64,000 nucleotides of DNA from Phenylobacterium koreense (GTDB lineage: Bacteria; Pseudomonadota; Alphaproteobacteria; Caulobacterales; Caulobacteraceae): NCBI RefSeq assembly GCF_040545335.1, contig NZ_JBEPLU010000001.1, positions 1,674,001 through 1,738,000 of the forward strand, given 5' to 3'. Positions 46,647-55,610 of this stretch are shown here, one piece after another. Positions within the stretch are counted from its first letter, which is position 1, and every line of letters starts with the position of its first letter. Position numbers and translations under genes: made by a program. Under the pieces are notes generated by a model that saw only the letters and a program-made list of their open reading frames with translations, was not told where the DNA came from and did not search any database.

Positions 46647-47560
46647 GGGTTCGTCTTAGGCAGGGTCTGGCTGATCGTCCAGCGATCGACGTTGCGTGCG
46701 CTCTGGCCGCTGGCGGAGATGCTGATGGTGCTGGAGCAGACGGCGCGGACCGCCAGCCCGGTCGAGATGTCGATCTCGTGGCGGCAGGCGTCCTGGCGGT
46801 CGACCTTGGCGCCTTCGAAGAACTTCATCGCATCGGCGGCCTTGTCCGGCGCGATCTGCTTCACCAGCAGCTCCATGCTCTTGCGCAGGCTTTCGGAGGC
46901 CGAGGCCTGGTCAAAGGCGTTGTTCCACAACACCACCGCGCGGCCGGCCTTTTCATCATAGGATTCAAGGTGAAAGCGGCCGGACGCGGCGACCGGCGGC
47001 CCGCCCAGCGGGTTCGGCAACTGGTCGGCGTAGGGGAAGTCCTCGCCGACCTCCAGCGCCAGGCCCTGACCCAGCGAGGCCAACCCCATCTCGCGCATCA
47101 GCACCGGGGCGGCCTGGTCCGGCGGAAGCCCGGAAATCATGTTCTGCATCGCCGGACGGACCTTGGAATCGGTGACCCGTTCGCCGATCGCCTGGTCCAG
47201 CGCCTGCCGGACCTCGGCCCAGTTGACGATGGAAACCGGCGAAAGCGCCTCGTCGACCTCCAGCACGATCGGCTGCTTGAGCAGCGTCTGGGCGTCGACT
47301 TCCGGCCCGTCCCGACTGCTGGCCGTGGCCGATTGCGGGGTCACCGTCAGCACGCCGCCAGTCCCCGAGCCCTTCCAGTCCAGGCGCGAGACCGATTGCG
47401 AATGCAGGGCCTGCGGAGCCTGGCCCTGGCGCACGCGCTCACGGTCGCGCTGGACGGTCATGGTCCAGCTCGCCCCGTCGGAGAGCCTGACGGGCAGTTC
47501 GTGGGCCACCGCCGCCGAGGCCGCGCAGCAGGCCGCGAGGGCCAGGGCCAGCGGCCTCAC
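46643..47560 (-). CDS. Exported hypothetical protein
   Basis: The 305-residue protein begins with a signal peptide ([24 protein letters not shown] start overlapping the upstream stop). The mature part is beta-rich with a [18 protein letters not shown] strand and a helical central domain ([15 protein letters not shown] ... PAMQNMI). The C-terminal [21 protein letters not shown] pairs with an earlier Cys (RQDACRH), possibly as a disulfide. I do not recognise a family with confidence. The gene is embedded between leuC and leuD with overlapping codons on both sides. Confidence 0.75.
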   Translation of the reverse strand: MRPLALALAACCAASAAVAHELPVRLSDGASWTMTVQRDRERVRQGQAPQALHSQSVSRLDWKGSGTGGVLTVTPQSATASSRDGPEVDAQTLLKQPIVLEVDEALSPVSIVNWAEVRQALDQAIGERVTDSKVRPAMQNMISGLPPDQAAPVLMREMGLASLGQGLALEVGEDFPYADQLPNPLGGPPVAASGRFHLESYDEKAGRAVVLWNNAFDQASASESLRKSMELLVKQIAPDKAADAMKFFEGAKVDRQDACRHEIDISTGLAVRAVCSSTISISASGQSARNVDRWTISQTLPKTNP

Positions 47561-48408
47561 GGGCGCTCTCCCTGCTGGATGATCAGGGCCGGTCCGCCGG
47601 GTACGCCCGAGCGTACGGTGAAGACCTTTGTGCCCGGCTTTCGGCCGGTTTTCAGCCCATTGATATCGAAACCTGCCGATGAGAGCCGGGCATGGGCCGC
47701 CTCGATGTCGGCCACCCGCCACGCCAGGCCGCCAAACCCGTCAGGATCGTCCGAAACCGGCCGTTTCAGGCTGGCGCCCACCTCCACCACGGTATCGGCA
47801 CAGTGGAAAAAGAGCTGCCGAACGCCCCAATTCTCGTTGGAACGGTCCAGCCGCAGGTCGAGGCCGAGCTTGGCGCCATAGATCGCCAGCGCACGGTCGG
47901 GGTTGGCGGTATGAACCACCACATGGTCGAGCCTCGTCACCGGGCCGGGGCTGGTCGCCTCCGACAGCGGCCAGGGGGCGCCGTCGCGCGGCGGGGCGGT
48001 CAGCAGGATGTTGAGCCCGCCGGTCGCGGCGCGATCCAGGGAGACGGTCGTCCAGTAGCGCTTGCGGCCGTCGTCGTGCGTCGAGCGGACCGGATGCGGC
48101 TTGGTCCCCGGCAGGCCGCGGCGGGCGAGCAGGGCCTGGGCGGCCTCGATGTCCGGGGTCGTGAAGGCCAGGGCCCAGAGCCCCTCGCCATGGGCGGCGA
48201 GGTGCGCGCGGATCGTGTCGCCGAAGGCGCCCTCGCCGTGCGGCGCAATGATGTCGAGGGCCATGTTCGGGAGCTGGAACCAAGCGTGCCGGGCCCCGCC
48301 GTCGCCGCCGATCCAGTTCGGGGCGAGGCCGAGCATGCGGCCATAAGCGTCCACCGCCCCGTCGAGGTCGTTCACCGCCAGGGCGATGTGATCGAGGCCC
48401 GAGATCAT
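47557..48408 (-). CDS. VOC-family (glyoxalase-fold) protein, two modules
   Basis: The 283-residue protein has two VOC modules: LDHIALAVNDLDGAVDAYGRMLGL at the start and LDHVVVHTANPDRALAIYGAKLGL from about residue 155. A C-terminal VVEVGASLKRP follows. Two-module VOC proteins include ring-cleavage dioxygenases and isomerases; metal ligands would be H6-like in each module and an Asp/Glu further on, but no specific activity is assignable. ATG 48408 overlaps the previous stop. It is the third gene of the leuC-leuD series. Confidence 0.88.
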   Translation of the reverse strand: MISGLDHIALAVNDLDGAVDAYGRMLGLAPNWIGGDGGARHAWFQLPNMALDIIAPHGEGAFGDTIRAHLAAHGEGLWALAFTTPDIEAAQALLARRGLPGTKPHPVRSTHDDGRKRYWTTVSLDRAATGGLNILLTAPPRDGAPWPLSEATSPGPVTRLDHVVVHTANPDRALAIYGAKLGLDLRLDRSNENWGVRQLFFHCADTVVEVGASLKRPVSDDPDGFGGLAWRVADIEAAHARLSSAGFDINGLKTGRKPGTKVFTVRSGVPGGPALIIQQGERP

Positions 48409-49106
48409 GCCAGGCGGCGCTCCGTGTCTTGCGGACCAAACAGCAGCCGCACCGACACCACGGCGAAGCTGAGGGCGTAGGCGATGAGAGCCACCAGGAT
48501 GGCGGCGCCCAGCGCCAAGCGGCCGGCGCGCTGGCGGCGCGGCTCGACCAGGGTGCGGCCGTCGGCCCACAGGCCCAGCACCTTGCCCTGCAGGAGCTGT
48601 GTCTGGATCTGCGTCCCCGGCTGGAGCTGCAGGAAGGGCGTGGGGCTGCCGCAATTGCGCTTGAAGCGGCACTCCAGCATCAGCGGCGTGGCGGTGGTGT
48701 CGAGGTCGATGGCGTAGGTGCGGCCGAAAGCGCCGATCTGGTCGACGCTCTCCAGCTTGCCGGAGATCGTGCGGACCGGAGCGAGGTTACCGACCGCCGA
48801 CTTGGTGGCTACCCAGACGCCCGCCGCCAGGATCGGGGCGCAGAGGGCGACCATGGCCAGCTCCACCGGCTTGTCGAAGCGGTCGCGGTCGCGGAAGGCG
48901 ACCTGGCTCTGGCGAATGCGGAAGATCAGGGCCAAGGCCGCGACGGCGGCGAAATAGCCGGCCCCGACCATCAACGGCCCGATCTGTCCAGGACCGCGCC
49001 CGAACATGCCGCCCTCGCCGAGAAAGGCCGCGATCCCGGCGCCCAGGCCGACGCAAAGGATGGGGAGCCCCCACCAAACCAGGAAACTAGCGCGGGGGCT
49101 CATCAT
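48405..49106 (-). CDS. Hypothetical membrane protein
   Basis: The 233-residue protein has four hydrophobic segments: three in the N-terminal half (about residues 8-28, 42-60 and 78-98) and one near the C-terminus (ALGAAILVALIAYALSFAVV). Between them lies a soluble, probably periplasmic, loop with a CRFKRNC pair of cysteines and a LQPGTQIQTQLLQG stretch. The layout resembles DUF3592-type proteins, but I cannot confirm membership. Starts are ATG-ATG at 49106/49103, overlapping the leuC stop by one base. Confidence 0.78.
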   Translation of the reverse strand: MMSPRASFLVWWGLPILCVGLGAGIAAFLGEGGMFGRGPGQIGPLMVGAGYFAAVAALALIFRIRQSQVAFRDRDRFDKPVELAMVALCAPILAAGVWVATKSAVGNLAPVRTISGKLESVDQIGAFGRTYAIDLDTTATPLMLECRFKRNCGSPTPFLQLQPGTQIQTQLLQGKVLGLWADGRTLVEPRRQRAGRLALGAAILVALIAYALSFAVVSVRLLFGPQDTERRLA

Positions 49107-50551
49107 CAGGCGAAGTCTCTCACATCGGCGATGTGACCGGCTATGGCCGCCGCCGCCGCCATCGCCGGGCTCATCAGGTGGGTCCGCCCGCCGCGGCCTT
49201 GCCGGCCCTCGAAGTTGCGGTTGGAGGTGGAGGCGCAGCGCTCGCCCGGCGCCAGGCGGTCCGGGTTCATGCCCAGGCACATGGAGCAGCCCGGCTCGCG
49301 CCAGTCGAAGCCGGAGGCCTTGAAGATGGCGTCGAGGCCTTCTTCCTCGGCCTGGGCCTTCACGAGGCCCGAGCCCGGCACCACCATGGCCCGCACGTGC
49401 GGCGCCACCATCTTGCCGTGGACGAAGGCGTGCTGGACCACCTTGGCGGCCTCGCGCAGGTCCTCGATGCGGCTGTTGGTGCAGGAACCGATGAACACCA
49501 CGTCGATCTTGGCGTCGGTGATCGGCTGGCCGGCGGCCAGGCCCATATAGTCGAGGGCGCGTTCGACCGAGGCCCGCTTGTCGGGGCTGGCGAAGGCTTC
49601 GGGTCCCGGGACCAGGTCCTCGATGGAGATGACGTCCTCGGGGCTGGTGCCCCAGGTGACCAGGGGCGCGATCTTGCCCGCGTCGATGGTCACTTCGCGG
49701 TCGAAGACTGCGTCGTCGTCCGAATAGAGCGTCTTCCAGTAGGAGAGGGCCATCTCCCAGGCGCCGCCCTTGGGCGCGGCGGGCCGGCCCTGCATGTAGT
49801 CGAAGGTGGTCTGGTCGGGCGCCACGAGACCTGCGCGGGCGCCGCCCTCGATGGTCAGGTTGCACAGGGTCATGCGGCCTTCCATCGAAAGCTCGCGCAC
49901 GGCCTCACCGGCGTATTCGATGACATAGCCGGTGCCGCCGGCGGTGCCGATCTCGCCGATGACCGCCAGGGCGAAGTCCTTGGCGCCGACGCCGGGGGCG
50001 GGGGTTCCACTGATCGTCACCCGCATATTCTTCGCCTTCTTCTGGCGAAGGGTCTGGGTGGCCAGGACGTGCTCGACCTCGGAGGTGCCGATGCCGTGGG
50101 CGAGGGCCCCGAAGGCGCCGTGGGTCGAGGTATGGCTGTCGCCGCAGACGATGGTCATGCCCGGCTGGGTGCGGCCCTGTTCGGGGCCGACCACGTGGAC
50201 GATCCCGTTGCGGATGTCGCCCATGGGGAAGAACTCGATGCCGTTGTCCTTGACGTTGCGCTCCAGCGTCTGGAGCTGCAGGCGCGCCTCTTCGTCGGCG
50301 ACGGCGGCCACGCCCTTGGCCTGGCCCTCGGTGGGAATGTTGTGGTCGGCGACCGCAAGCGTGCGGTCCGGCCGGCGCACCGGCCGATGGTTGGCGCGAA
50401 GGCCCGCGAAGGCCTGCGGCGTCGTGACCTCATGGATGAGGTGCAGGTCGATATAGAGGATCGATTCCTCGTCCTGCCCCTGGTCCGGATTGGGGACGAC
50501 GTGAGCGTCCCAGATCTTGTCGTAAAGCGTCTTTCCAACCATGCGCGGCAT
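49106..50551 (-). CDS. leuC: 3-isopropylmalate dehydratase large subunit
   Basis: LeuC is the [4Fe-4S] subunit of isopropylmalate isomerase. The 481-residue aconitase-family protein shows [43 protein letters not shown], the cluster cysteine in [14 protein letters not shown] and the CxxC-type pair in [14 protein letters not shown] second in-frame ATG at 50542 gives the commonest N-terminus ([12 protein letters not shown]), so the true start may be there. It is divergent from a LysR gene, a common arrangement for leu operons. Confidence 0.97.
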   Translation of the reverse strand: MPRMVGKTLYDKIWDAHVVPNPDQGQDEESILYIDLHLIHEVTTPQAFAGLRANHRPVRRPDRTLAVADHNIPTEGQAKGVAAVADEEARLQLQTLERNVKDNGIEFFPMGDIRNGIVHVVGPEQGRTQPGMTIVCGDSHTSTHGAFGALAHGIGTSEVEHVLATQTLRQKKAKNMRVTISGTPAPGVGAKDFALAVIGEIGTAGGTGYVIEYAGEAVRELSMEGRMTLCNLTIEGGARAGLVAPDQTTFDYMQGRPAAPKGGAWEMALSYWKTLYSDDDAVFDREVTIDAGKIAPLVTWGTSPEDVISIEDLVPGPEAFASPDKRASVERALDYMGLAAGQPITDAKIDVVFIGSCTNSRIEDLREAAKVVQHAFVHGKMVAPHVRAMVVPGSGLVKAQAEEEGLDAIFKASGFDWREPGCSMCLGMNPDRLAPGERCASTSNRNFEGRQGRGGRTHLMSPAMAAAAAIAGHIADVRDFA

Positions 50552-50627
50552 CTAGGTCTTGATGGCCGTCAAAGTCCAGCATCCGCCCGCATTTGCCGAA
50601 TTTACCAGATCATCTATTCATGGGCGG

Positions 50628-51530
50628 ATGGCGAACGCAGATTGGGACCTGTTCCAGAGCCTGCACTCCGTGCTCCAGGCCGGAAGCCTGTCGGCGGCGG
50701 CCAAGTCGCGCGGCCTGACCCAGCCGACCCTCGGCCGGCACATCGAGGCCCTGGAGCAACGGCTGGGCGCGCCGCTGTTCCTGCGCTCGCCCAGGGGCCT
50801 CACCCCCACCGACCTGGCGCTGCAGCTCGAACCGCATCTGGCCGAGATGAACGCGGCCGCCGCGGCCGCCCTGCGGGACGCCTCGGGCGCGGCCGACTCC
50901 CTGAAGGGCGCCATCCGCATCACCACCAGCCAGATCATCGGCGCCGAGGTGCTGCCGCCGATCCTCGGCGCCTTCCGCCGGGAGAATCCGGAGATCGACC
51001 TCGAACTGGTCCTCTCGAACAAGACCGAGGACCTCTCGCGCCGCGACGCCGACATCGCCGTGCGGATGGTGCGCCCGACCCAAGGGTCGCTGGTGGCCCG
51101 CAAGGTCGGGGCGATCGGCGTCGGCTTCTACGCCTCGCCGGACTATGCGGCCACGCATGGGATTCCGGAGTCCCTGATCGAACTGGACCATCACAGCGTC
51201 ATCGGCTTCGACCGCGAGTCGCCGTCGATCGAGGCCCTGGCAGAGCTGAACCTGCCCTGGGAGGTGACGCGCGAGCTCTTCGCCTTCCGGACCGACAACG
51301 ATGTCGCCCAGCTCGCGGCCCTGCGCGCCGGAATGGGGATCGGCGTCTGCCACCACGTGCTGGCCGCCCGCTATGGCCTCGTTCGGGTGCTGGCCAACGC
51401 CTTCAACTTCGAGCTGGAGGTCTGGATCGCCATGCACGAGAACCTGCGAGGCCACCGCCGCATGCGCCTGATGTTCGACCACCTCGTGGCGGGGTTCCAG
51501 GGCTATCTCGCCGAGGGCCGCAAGGCCTGA
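50628..51530 (+). CDS. LysR-family transcriptional regulator
   Basis: The 300-residue regulator has an N-terminal helix-turn-helix (FQSLHSVLQAGSLSAAAKSRGLTQPTLGRHIEALEQ) and an effector domain (GAIRITTSQIIGAEVLPPIL ... LVLSNKTEDLSRRDADIAV). The start is the ATG at 50628. It is divergent from leuC with an 76-bp gap, so it could control the leu series, but the Asp/Arg-rich binding domain is of the general CrgA-like type and the target is not certain. Confidence 0.9.
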   Translation: MANADWDLFQSLHSVLQAGSLSAAAKSRGLTQPTLGRHIEALEQRLGAPLFLRSPRGLTPTDLALQLEPHLAEMNAAAAAALRDASGAADSLKGAIRITTSQIIGAEVLPPILGAFRRENPEIDLELVLSNKTEDLSRRDADIAVRMVRPTQGSLVARKVGAIGVGFYASPDYAATHGIPESLIELDHHSVIGFDRESPSIEALAELNLPWEVTRELFAFRTDNDVAQLAALRAGMGIGVCHHVLAARYGLVRVLANAFNFELEVWIAMHENLRGHRRMRLMFDHLVAGFQGYLAEGRKA

Positions 51531-51566
51531 TCGTCCACGCCGAGAGGCAGAGGGGAGGGCGGCTTC

Positions 51567-52115
51567 ATGCCGGCACGCATTCATATCGTCGGCGCGTCGT
51601 CCTCGGGGACGACCACGCTGGGCGCGGCGCTGGCCGAGCGCCTGCCCGCCGCGCACCTGGACTCGGACGCGTTCTTCTGGGAAGCGACCGACCCCCCGTT
51701 CGCGACCAAGCGCCCGCCGGAGGAGCGCGTGGCGCTGATGGAGGCGGCGATGGCGGACGCGCCGTCCTGGATCATCTCCGGGTCCATGATGGGCTGGGGC
51801 GAAGTCTTCGTCCCGCGGCTGGACCTGGCGGTCTTCCTGCGCGTCCCGCAGGAGGTCCGGATGGCGCGGCTGCTGGCGCGCGAGCGCGCGCGGTACGGGC
51901 AGGCGATCGAGCCGGGCGGCGCGCAGCACGCGGCGCACCTGGAATTCGTCGAATGGGCGCGGAATTACGAACAGCCCGGCTTCCCTGGCCGCAGCCTGGA
52001 GCGCCACCGAGCCTGGCTGGCGGCCTTGCCGTGCCCGGTGATCGAGATCGAAGGCGCGCCGAGCCTGGAAGATAGCGTCCGGCAGGTGCTCGTGGTGCTG
52101 GGGGAGCGGCGCTAG
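51567..52115 (+). CDS. P-loop kinase-like protein with GTT in place of GKS/T
   Basis: The 182-residue protein looks like a small nucleotide kinase: N-terminal IHIVGASSSGTTTLGAALAERL, an LDSDAFFWEATDPPF segment, and a lid-like RARYGQAIE region. The P-loop has threonine where lysine is invariant in most Walker A motifs, but the GASxSGTTTLG form recurs in this subgroup of adenylate kinase-like proteins, so it is a family feature. Function is unknown. A GGGAGGGCGG ribosome binding site precedes the ATG. It is followed by palindromic repeats. Confidence 0.85.
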   Translation: MPARIHIVGASSSGTTTLGAALAERLPAAHLDSDAFFWEATDPPFATKRPPEERVALMEAAMADAPSWIISGSMMGWGEVFVPRLDLAVFLRVPQEVRMARLLARERARYGQAIEPGGAQHAAHLEFVEWARNYEQPGFPGRSLERHRAWLAALPCPVIEIEGAPSLEDSVRQVLVVLGERR

Positions 52116-52277
52116 ATCCTCCCTCGTTGGGAGAGGTGGCGCATATGAAGGACTCCGCCGCTAGAGAGGCCGCCGTCAGGCGGTTCCGCCGCAATCCTCC
52201 CCCGGCGGGGAGGCCCCTTCAGTCGACCATTCGGCCGACAGCTCCCCCAGCGGGGAGCATCTGACGCCCTCGCGCTA
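52116..52277. repeat. REP-like palindromic repeat cluster
   Basis: Several GC-rich dyads occur: GCCGTC..GGCGG near 52171-52190, CTCCCC-CGG-CGGGGAG at 52197-52212, and GCTCCCC-CAG-CGGGGAGC at about 52241-52258 followed by ATCTGAC. The last module matches the one at 7568-7590 almost exactly (AGCTCCCCCAGCGGGG...AGCATCTG). The cluster fills the gap between the kinase-like gene and GFA gene. Confidence 0.7.
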
Positions 52278-52334
52278 GTGGCCAAGCGCTGCCGTTGCGG
52301 TAGACTTCGCGTGGTGGGTGAAATTGGAGGCCTT

Positions 52335-52730
52335 ATGCTGAACCATACCGGCGGCTGCCTTTGCGGCGAGGTTCGTTACGAGGCCGAGGGCGAGCCGATC
52401 AATGTGCGGGTCTGCCATTGCCGACTGTGCCAGCGGGCGATCGGTGCGGCGTTCAACGCCCGGGCGCTGTTTTCCATCGACAAGGTGCGGCTGAGCGGCG
52501 CGGTGGCGAGCGCCCACTCCTCGCCCGGGGTCAAGCGGGGCTTCTGCGCCAAGTGCGGCACGACGCTCTATTCGATGCGCGAGGACAAGGGCGTGATGGG
52601 CCTGACCTTCGGCAGCCTGGACGAGCCGGATCGGCTGGCGCCCACCGAGCATATCTGGACCTCCAGCAAGCAGGCCTGGCTGGAGCTGGACGATGGGCTG
52701 CCGCAGCACCCGGAAGGCCATCCGGGCTAA
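52335..52730 (+). CDS. GFA-family (CENP-V/GFA domain) protein
   Basis: The 131-residue protein is built on the zinc-binding fold of glutathione-dependent formaldehyde-activating enzyme: CLCGEVRY, CHCRLCQR and FCAKCGTTLY supply the Cys ligands. The GFA superfamily is large; only a few members act on S-hydroxymethylglutathione, so substrate is open. ATG 52335 has GGAGG 6 nt upstream. Confidence 0.92.
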   Translation: MLNHTGGCLCGEVRYEAEGEPINVRVCHCRLCQRAIGAAFNARALFSIDKVRLSGAVASAHSSPGVKRGFCAKCGTTLYSMREDKGVMGLTFGSLDEPDRLAPTEHIWTSSKQAWLELDDGLPQHPEGHPG

Positions 52731-52768
52731 AAAAAGAAAACGGCGGCTGCGTCGCCGCAACCGCCGTT
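52728..52768 (-). terminator. Rho-independent terminator of rplS-trmD region
   Basis: A 13-bp stem (arms 52739-52751 and 52756-52768) with a 4-nt loop is followed on the minus strand by TTTTCTTTTTTT (52738-52728). The single imperfection is a G-U pair if read on the minus strand but a C-A mismatch on the plus strand, showing it evolved to stop minus-strand transcripts of rplS. The T-tract includes the stop codon of the convergent GFA gene. Confidence 0.93.
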
Positions 52769-52795
52769 CCGTAATCCCTGGGATCGACCGAAGGC

Positions 52796-53182
52796 TTAGG
52801 CTTCGGTGGTTTCCTTCGAGGTGTTCACCTGACGCTCGGCGATACGGGCCGACTTACCGCGACGGTCGCGCAGGTAGTAGAGCTTGGCGCGACGGACGAC
52901 GCCGCGACGCTTCACTTCGATGGAGTCGATGTTCGGCGAATAGAGCGGGAACACGCGCTCCACGCCTTCGCCGAAGGAGATCTTGCGGACGGTGAAGCTC
53001 TCGTTCACGCCGCCGCCCTGACGGCCGATGCAGACGCCTTCGTAGGCCTGAACGCGCTCGCGGTCGCCTTCCTTGATCTTCACGTTCACGCGCAGGGTGT
53101 CGCCGGCTTGGAAGTCCGGGATCTGGCGGGTGGCGGCCAGGCGGTCGAGCTCTTCTTTTTCGAGCTGTTGAATGATGTTCAT
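52796..53182 (-). CDS. rplS: 50S ribosomal protein L19
   Basis: The 128-residue L19 has the standard [15 protein letters not shown] start, [52 protein letters not shown] and a basic C-terminal region [18 protein letters not shown]. It lies 26 bp behind trmD, the conserved order trmD-rplS of the rpsP operon, and ends with a strong terminator. rpsP and rimM are not found upstream of trmD, so the operon is split. Confidence 0.98.
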   Translation of the reverse strand: MNIIQQLEKEELDRLAATRQIPDFQAGDTLRVNVKIKEGDRERVQAYEGVCIGRQGGGVNESFTVRKISFGEGVERVFPLYSPNIDSIEVKRRGVVRRAKLYYLRDRRGKSARIAERQVNTSKETTEA

Positions 53183-53208
53183 AGCGGTCGTCCTTGTCCT
53201 ACTGGGCT

Positions 53209-53919
53209 TTACTCGCCCTTTGCCTGTTGATTGGCGAGATACCGCGCCCAGAGATCCGGACGCCGCTCCCGCGTGGCCGCTTCGCGCTGCGCCCGCCGCC
53301 ACTTGCCGATGTCGGCGTGATGGCCACTGAGCAGCACGGGCGGTATCTCAAGTCCCTCGAACTCCCGCGGCCTGGTGTACTGCGGATGCTCGAGAAGCCC
53401 GTCCTCGAAACTCTCTTCACTCAGGCTTTCGGCCTGGCCGAGGACGCCGGGCACGAGCCTTACGCACGCTTCGATCGCCACCAGGGACGCCGCCTCGCCG
53501 CCGGCGAGAACCGCGTCTCCGACGCTGATCTCCTCGAACCCCCGGGCGTCGAGCACCCGCTGGTCCACCCCTTCGAACCGCCCGGCCAGGACGATCAGTC
53601 CCGGCCCCTTGGCCCATTCACTCACGCGCGCCTGGGTCAGGGGCCGACCCCGTGCGCTCATGTACAAAAGCGGCCGCCCCCGCCGCTCCACGCTGTCCAG
53701 CGCGGCTGCGATGACGTCCGCTCGCATGACCTGCCCCGGGCCGCCACCCGCAGGGGTGTCGTCGAGGAAGCCGCGCTTATCCTTGGAAAACGCCCGAATG
53801 TCCACTGTTTCCAGAGTCCAAAGGCCATGTTCGCGCCAGGCCGTGCCGATCAGCGACACGCCAAGCGGGCCGGGATAGGCCTCGGGGAACATGGTCAGGA
53901 CGGTGGCGTCGAAGGACAT
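53209..53919 (-). CDS. trmD: tRNA (guanine-N1)-methyltransferase
   Basis: TrmD makes m1G37 in tRNAs, preventing frameshifting. The 236-residue SPOUT enzyme has [17 protein letters not shown] at the start, the knot [41 protein letters not shown], and [15 protein letters not shown] with the catalytic Asp/Arg. ATG 53919 is chosen because MSFDATVL begins the first beta strand. Followed by rplS. Confidence 0.97.
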   Translation of the reverse strand: MSFDATVLTMFPEAYPGPLGVSLIGTAWREHGLWTLETVDIRAFSKDKRGFLDDTPAGGGPGQVMRADVIAAALDSVERRGRPLLYMSARGRPLTQARVSEWAKGPGLIVLAGRFEGVDQRVLDARGFEEISVGDAVLAGGEAASLVAIEACVRLVPGVLGQAESLSEESFEDGLLEHPQYTRPREFEGLEIPPVLLSGHHADIGKWRRAQREAATRERRPDLWARYLANQQAKGE

Positions 53920-54056
53920 GGCGCGGCTTTTGGACCACTCCGCGCGGAATTTCCACTGCGGCTGCTCTCGGCGATGGCCCGGACCTGGCGGCCCTGCCAT
54001 GACGAACCGTAGGTTTCAAACCGCATGGACGCGCTCCCCATTGGAAGGGATCCGGC

Positions 54057-54482
54057 TTAGTCGTCCGCCGGCAGGAGCTGGGGGTTCCAGACGATTTCCC
54101 AGACGTGGCCGTCGGGATCTCGGAAATAGCCGGAATAGCCGCCCCAGAACGCATCCTGGGCCGGCTTGACGATTTCGGCGCCGGCCGCCGCGGCGGAGGC
54201 CATGACCTCGTCGACCTCTTCCTTGCGGCTGACATTGTGGCCGATGGTCATGGCCGTGGAGCTGACCGGGGAGACGGGCAAGCCGGTGTCATGGGCGATG
54301 TCGTCCTGGGCCCAGATCGCCAGCTTAAGCCCGCCCGACAGGTCGAAGAACGCCACGGCGCCGTGTTCGAACTCCTGGCCGACGACGCCCTGCGTCGGCA
54401 GGCCCAGGCCGTCGCGGTAGAACAAGAGCGATCGTTCGAGATCGGCGACGCCCAGCGTCAGGACGGAAATTCGCGGCTTCAT
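54057..54482 (-). CDS. VOC-family (glyoxalase-fold) protein
   Basis: The 141-residue single VOC module has ISVLTLGVADLERSLLFYRDGLGL, VAFFDLSGGLKLAIW, and GYSGYFRDPDGHVWEIVWNP, the C-terminal Glu of which is the usual metal ligand. Related proteins in alphaproteobacteria lack assigned function. ATG 54482 gives the normal short N-terminus. It is a lone minus-strand gene. Confidence 0.92.
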   Translation of the reverse strand: MKPRISVLTLGVADLERSLLFYRDGLGLPTQGVVGQEFEHGAVAFFDLSGGLKLAIWAQDDIAHDTGLPVSPVSSTAMTIGHNVSRKEEVDEVMASAAAAGAEIVKPAQDAFWGGYSGYFRDPDGHVWEIVWNPQLLPADD

Positions 54483-54691
54483 GTTTCGACTCCGGCGATC
54501 AAGAGCAGCGGCTTTGGGCCGCAGGCGACCCGCGCCCCGCCAGCAAGGTCTTGGTGGTCTTCGTAGCGGCCGTGTTCTTTGGGTTTCAATAGAGTTTCGC
54601 CAGCACGGCGACCGTACGGCGCCGCCTTGCAGCAACGGCGCTATCAGCTTAAGCGAAAAAGCTTTCGCACTTGCAGCATTTCAGAGATCCC

Positions 54692-55552
54692 ATGGAAACG
54701 CCCGAAATCCTCGTTGAAACCCTGGCCCTCGAGCGTATCGAGGTGAACCTGTTTCGCGGGGTATCTCCCGACGACGGCCCGGGCCGGATCTTCGGCGGCC
54801 AGGTGATCGCCCAATCCCTGCTGGCGGCCTACGAGACCGTCGAGGACCGGGTCTGCCACTCGCTGCACTGCTATTTCATCCGTCCGGGCGATCCGCGCAT
54901 CCCGATCCTGTTCGAGGTCGATCGCTCGCGGGACGGCGGCTCGTTCACCACCCGCCGGGTGATCGCGGTGCAGAACGGCAAGCAGATCTTCAACCTGGCC
55001 GCCTCGTTCCAGACGGCCGAGGACGGCTTCGAGCACCAGGCGCCGATGCCGGACGTGAAGGGCCCCGAGGCGTTCGCCGCCGAGGCCGAGGCCCAGAAGG
55101 CCCAGATGCTGGAGGGCGCCACCGAGGAGATGCGCCGGATGATGAACCGGCCGCGTCCGATCGAGATGCTCGGCCGCGACAACTACGGGATGGGCTCGCG
55201 CGGCAAGCCGACCGAGCCGCGCTCCGACGTCTGGATGCGCGCGGTGGCGCCGATCGGCGACAGCGCCCGGATGCACCAGGTGATCCTGGCCTACGCCTCC
55301 GACATGAACCTGCTCTCCACCGCCATGCGGCCGCATGGGGTGGCCTGGCAGACCCGCGGCCTGCAGTCGGCGAGCCTCGACCACGCCATGTGGTTCCACA
55401 AGCCGTCGAACTTCAACGACTGGCACCTCTATACCCAGGACAGCCCCTCGGCTTCCGGCGGGCGCGGCTTCGTGCGCGGAGCGATCTACGACCAGAAGGG
55501 CGAGCTGGTCGCCTCGGTCGCCCAGGAAGGCCTGATGCGCATGAAGAAGTAG
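54692..55552 (+). CDS. tesB: Acyl-CoA thioesterase II
   Basis: The 286-residue double-hotdog thioesterase hydrolyses medium- and long-chain acyl-CoAs. Visible are the first-hotdog GRIFGGQVIAQSLLAAYETV, FTTRRVIAVQNGKQIF with the family's key Asp/Gln region, and the second-hotdog YASDMNLLST, SLDHAMWFHKP. ATG 54692 is preferred over TTG 54671. It is followed by two exported proteins. Confidence 0.95.
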   Translation: METPEILVETLALERIEVNLFRGVSPDDGPGRIFGGQVIAQSLLAAYETVEDRVCHSLHCYFIRPGDPRIPILFEVDRSRDGGSFTTRRVIAVQNGKQIFNLAASFQTAEDGFEHQAPMPDVKGPEAFAAEAEAQKAQMLEGATEEMRRMMNRPRPIEMLGRDNYGMGSRGKPTEPRSDVWMRAVAPIGDSARMHQVILAYASDMNLLSTAMRPHGVAWQTRGLQSASLDHAMWFHKPSNFNDWHLYTQDSPSASGGRGFVRGAIYDQKGELVASVAQEGLMRMKK

Positions 55553-55610
55553 GGCGATGGCGCGGGAGGGTCTCCACAATGCCGCCACCAAGCGCTGGCG
55601 TCATCGGGCC

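Noticed and set aside
49133..52075. A 980-codon plus-strand open frame across leuC, LysR and the kinase-like gene
   Set aside because: It covers clear genes in other frames, including leuC on the other strand, and has no recognisable domain.
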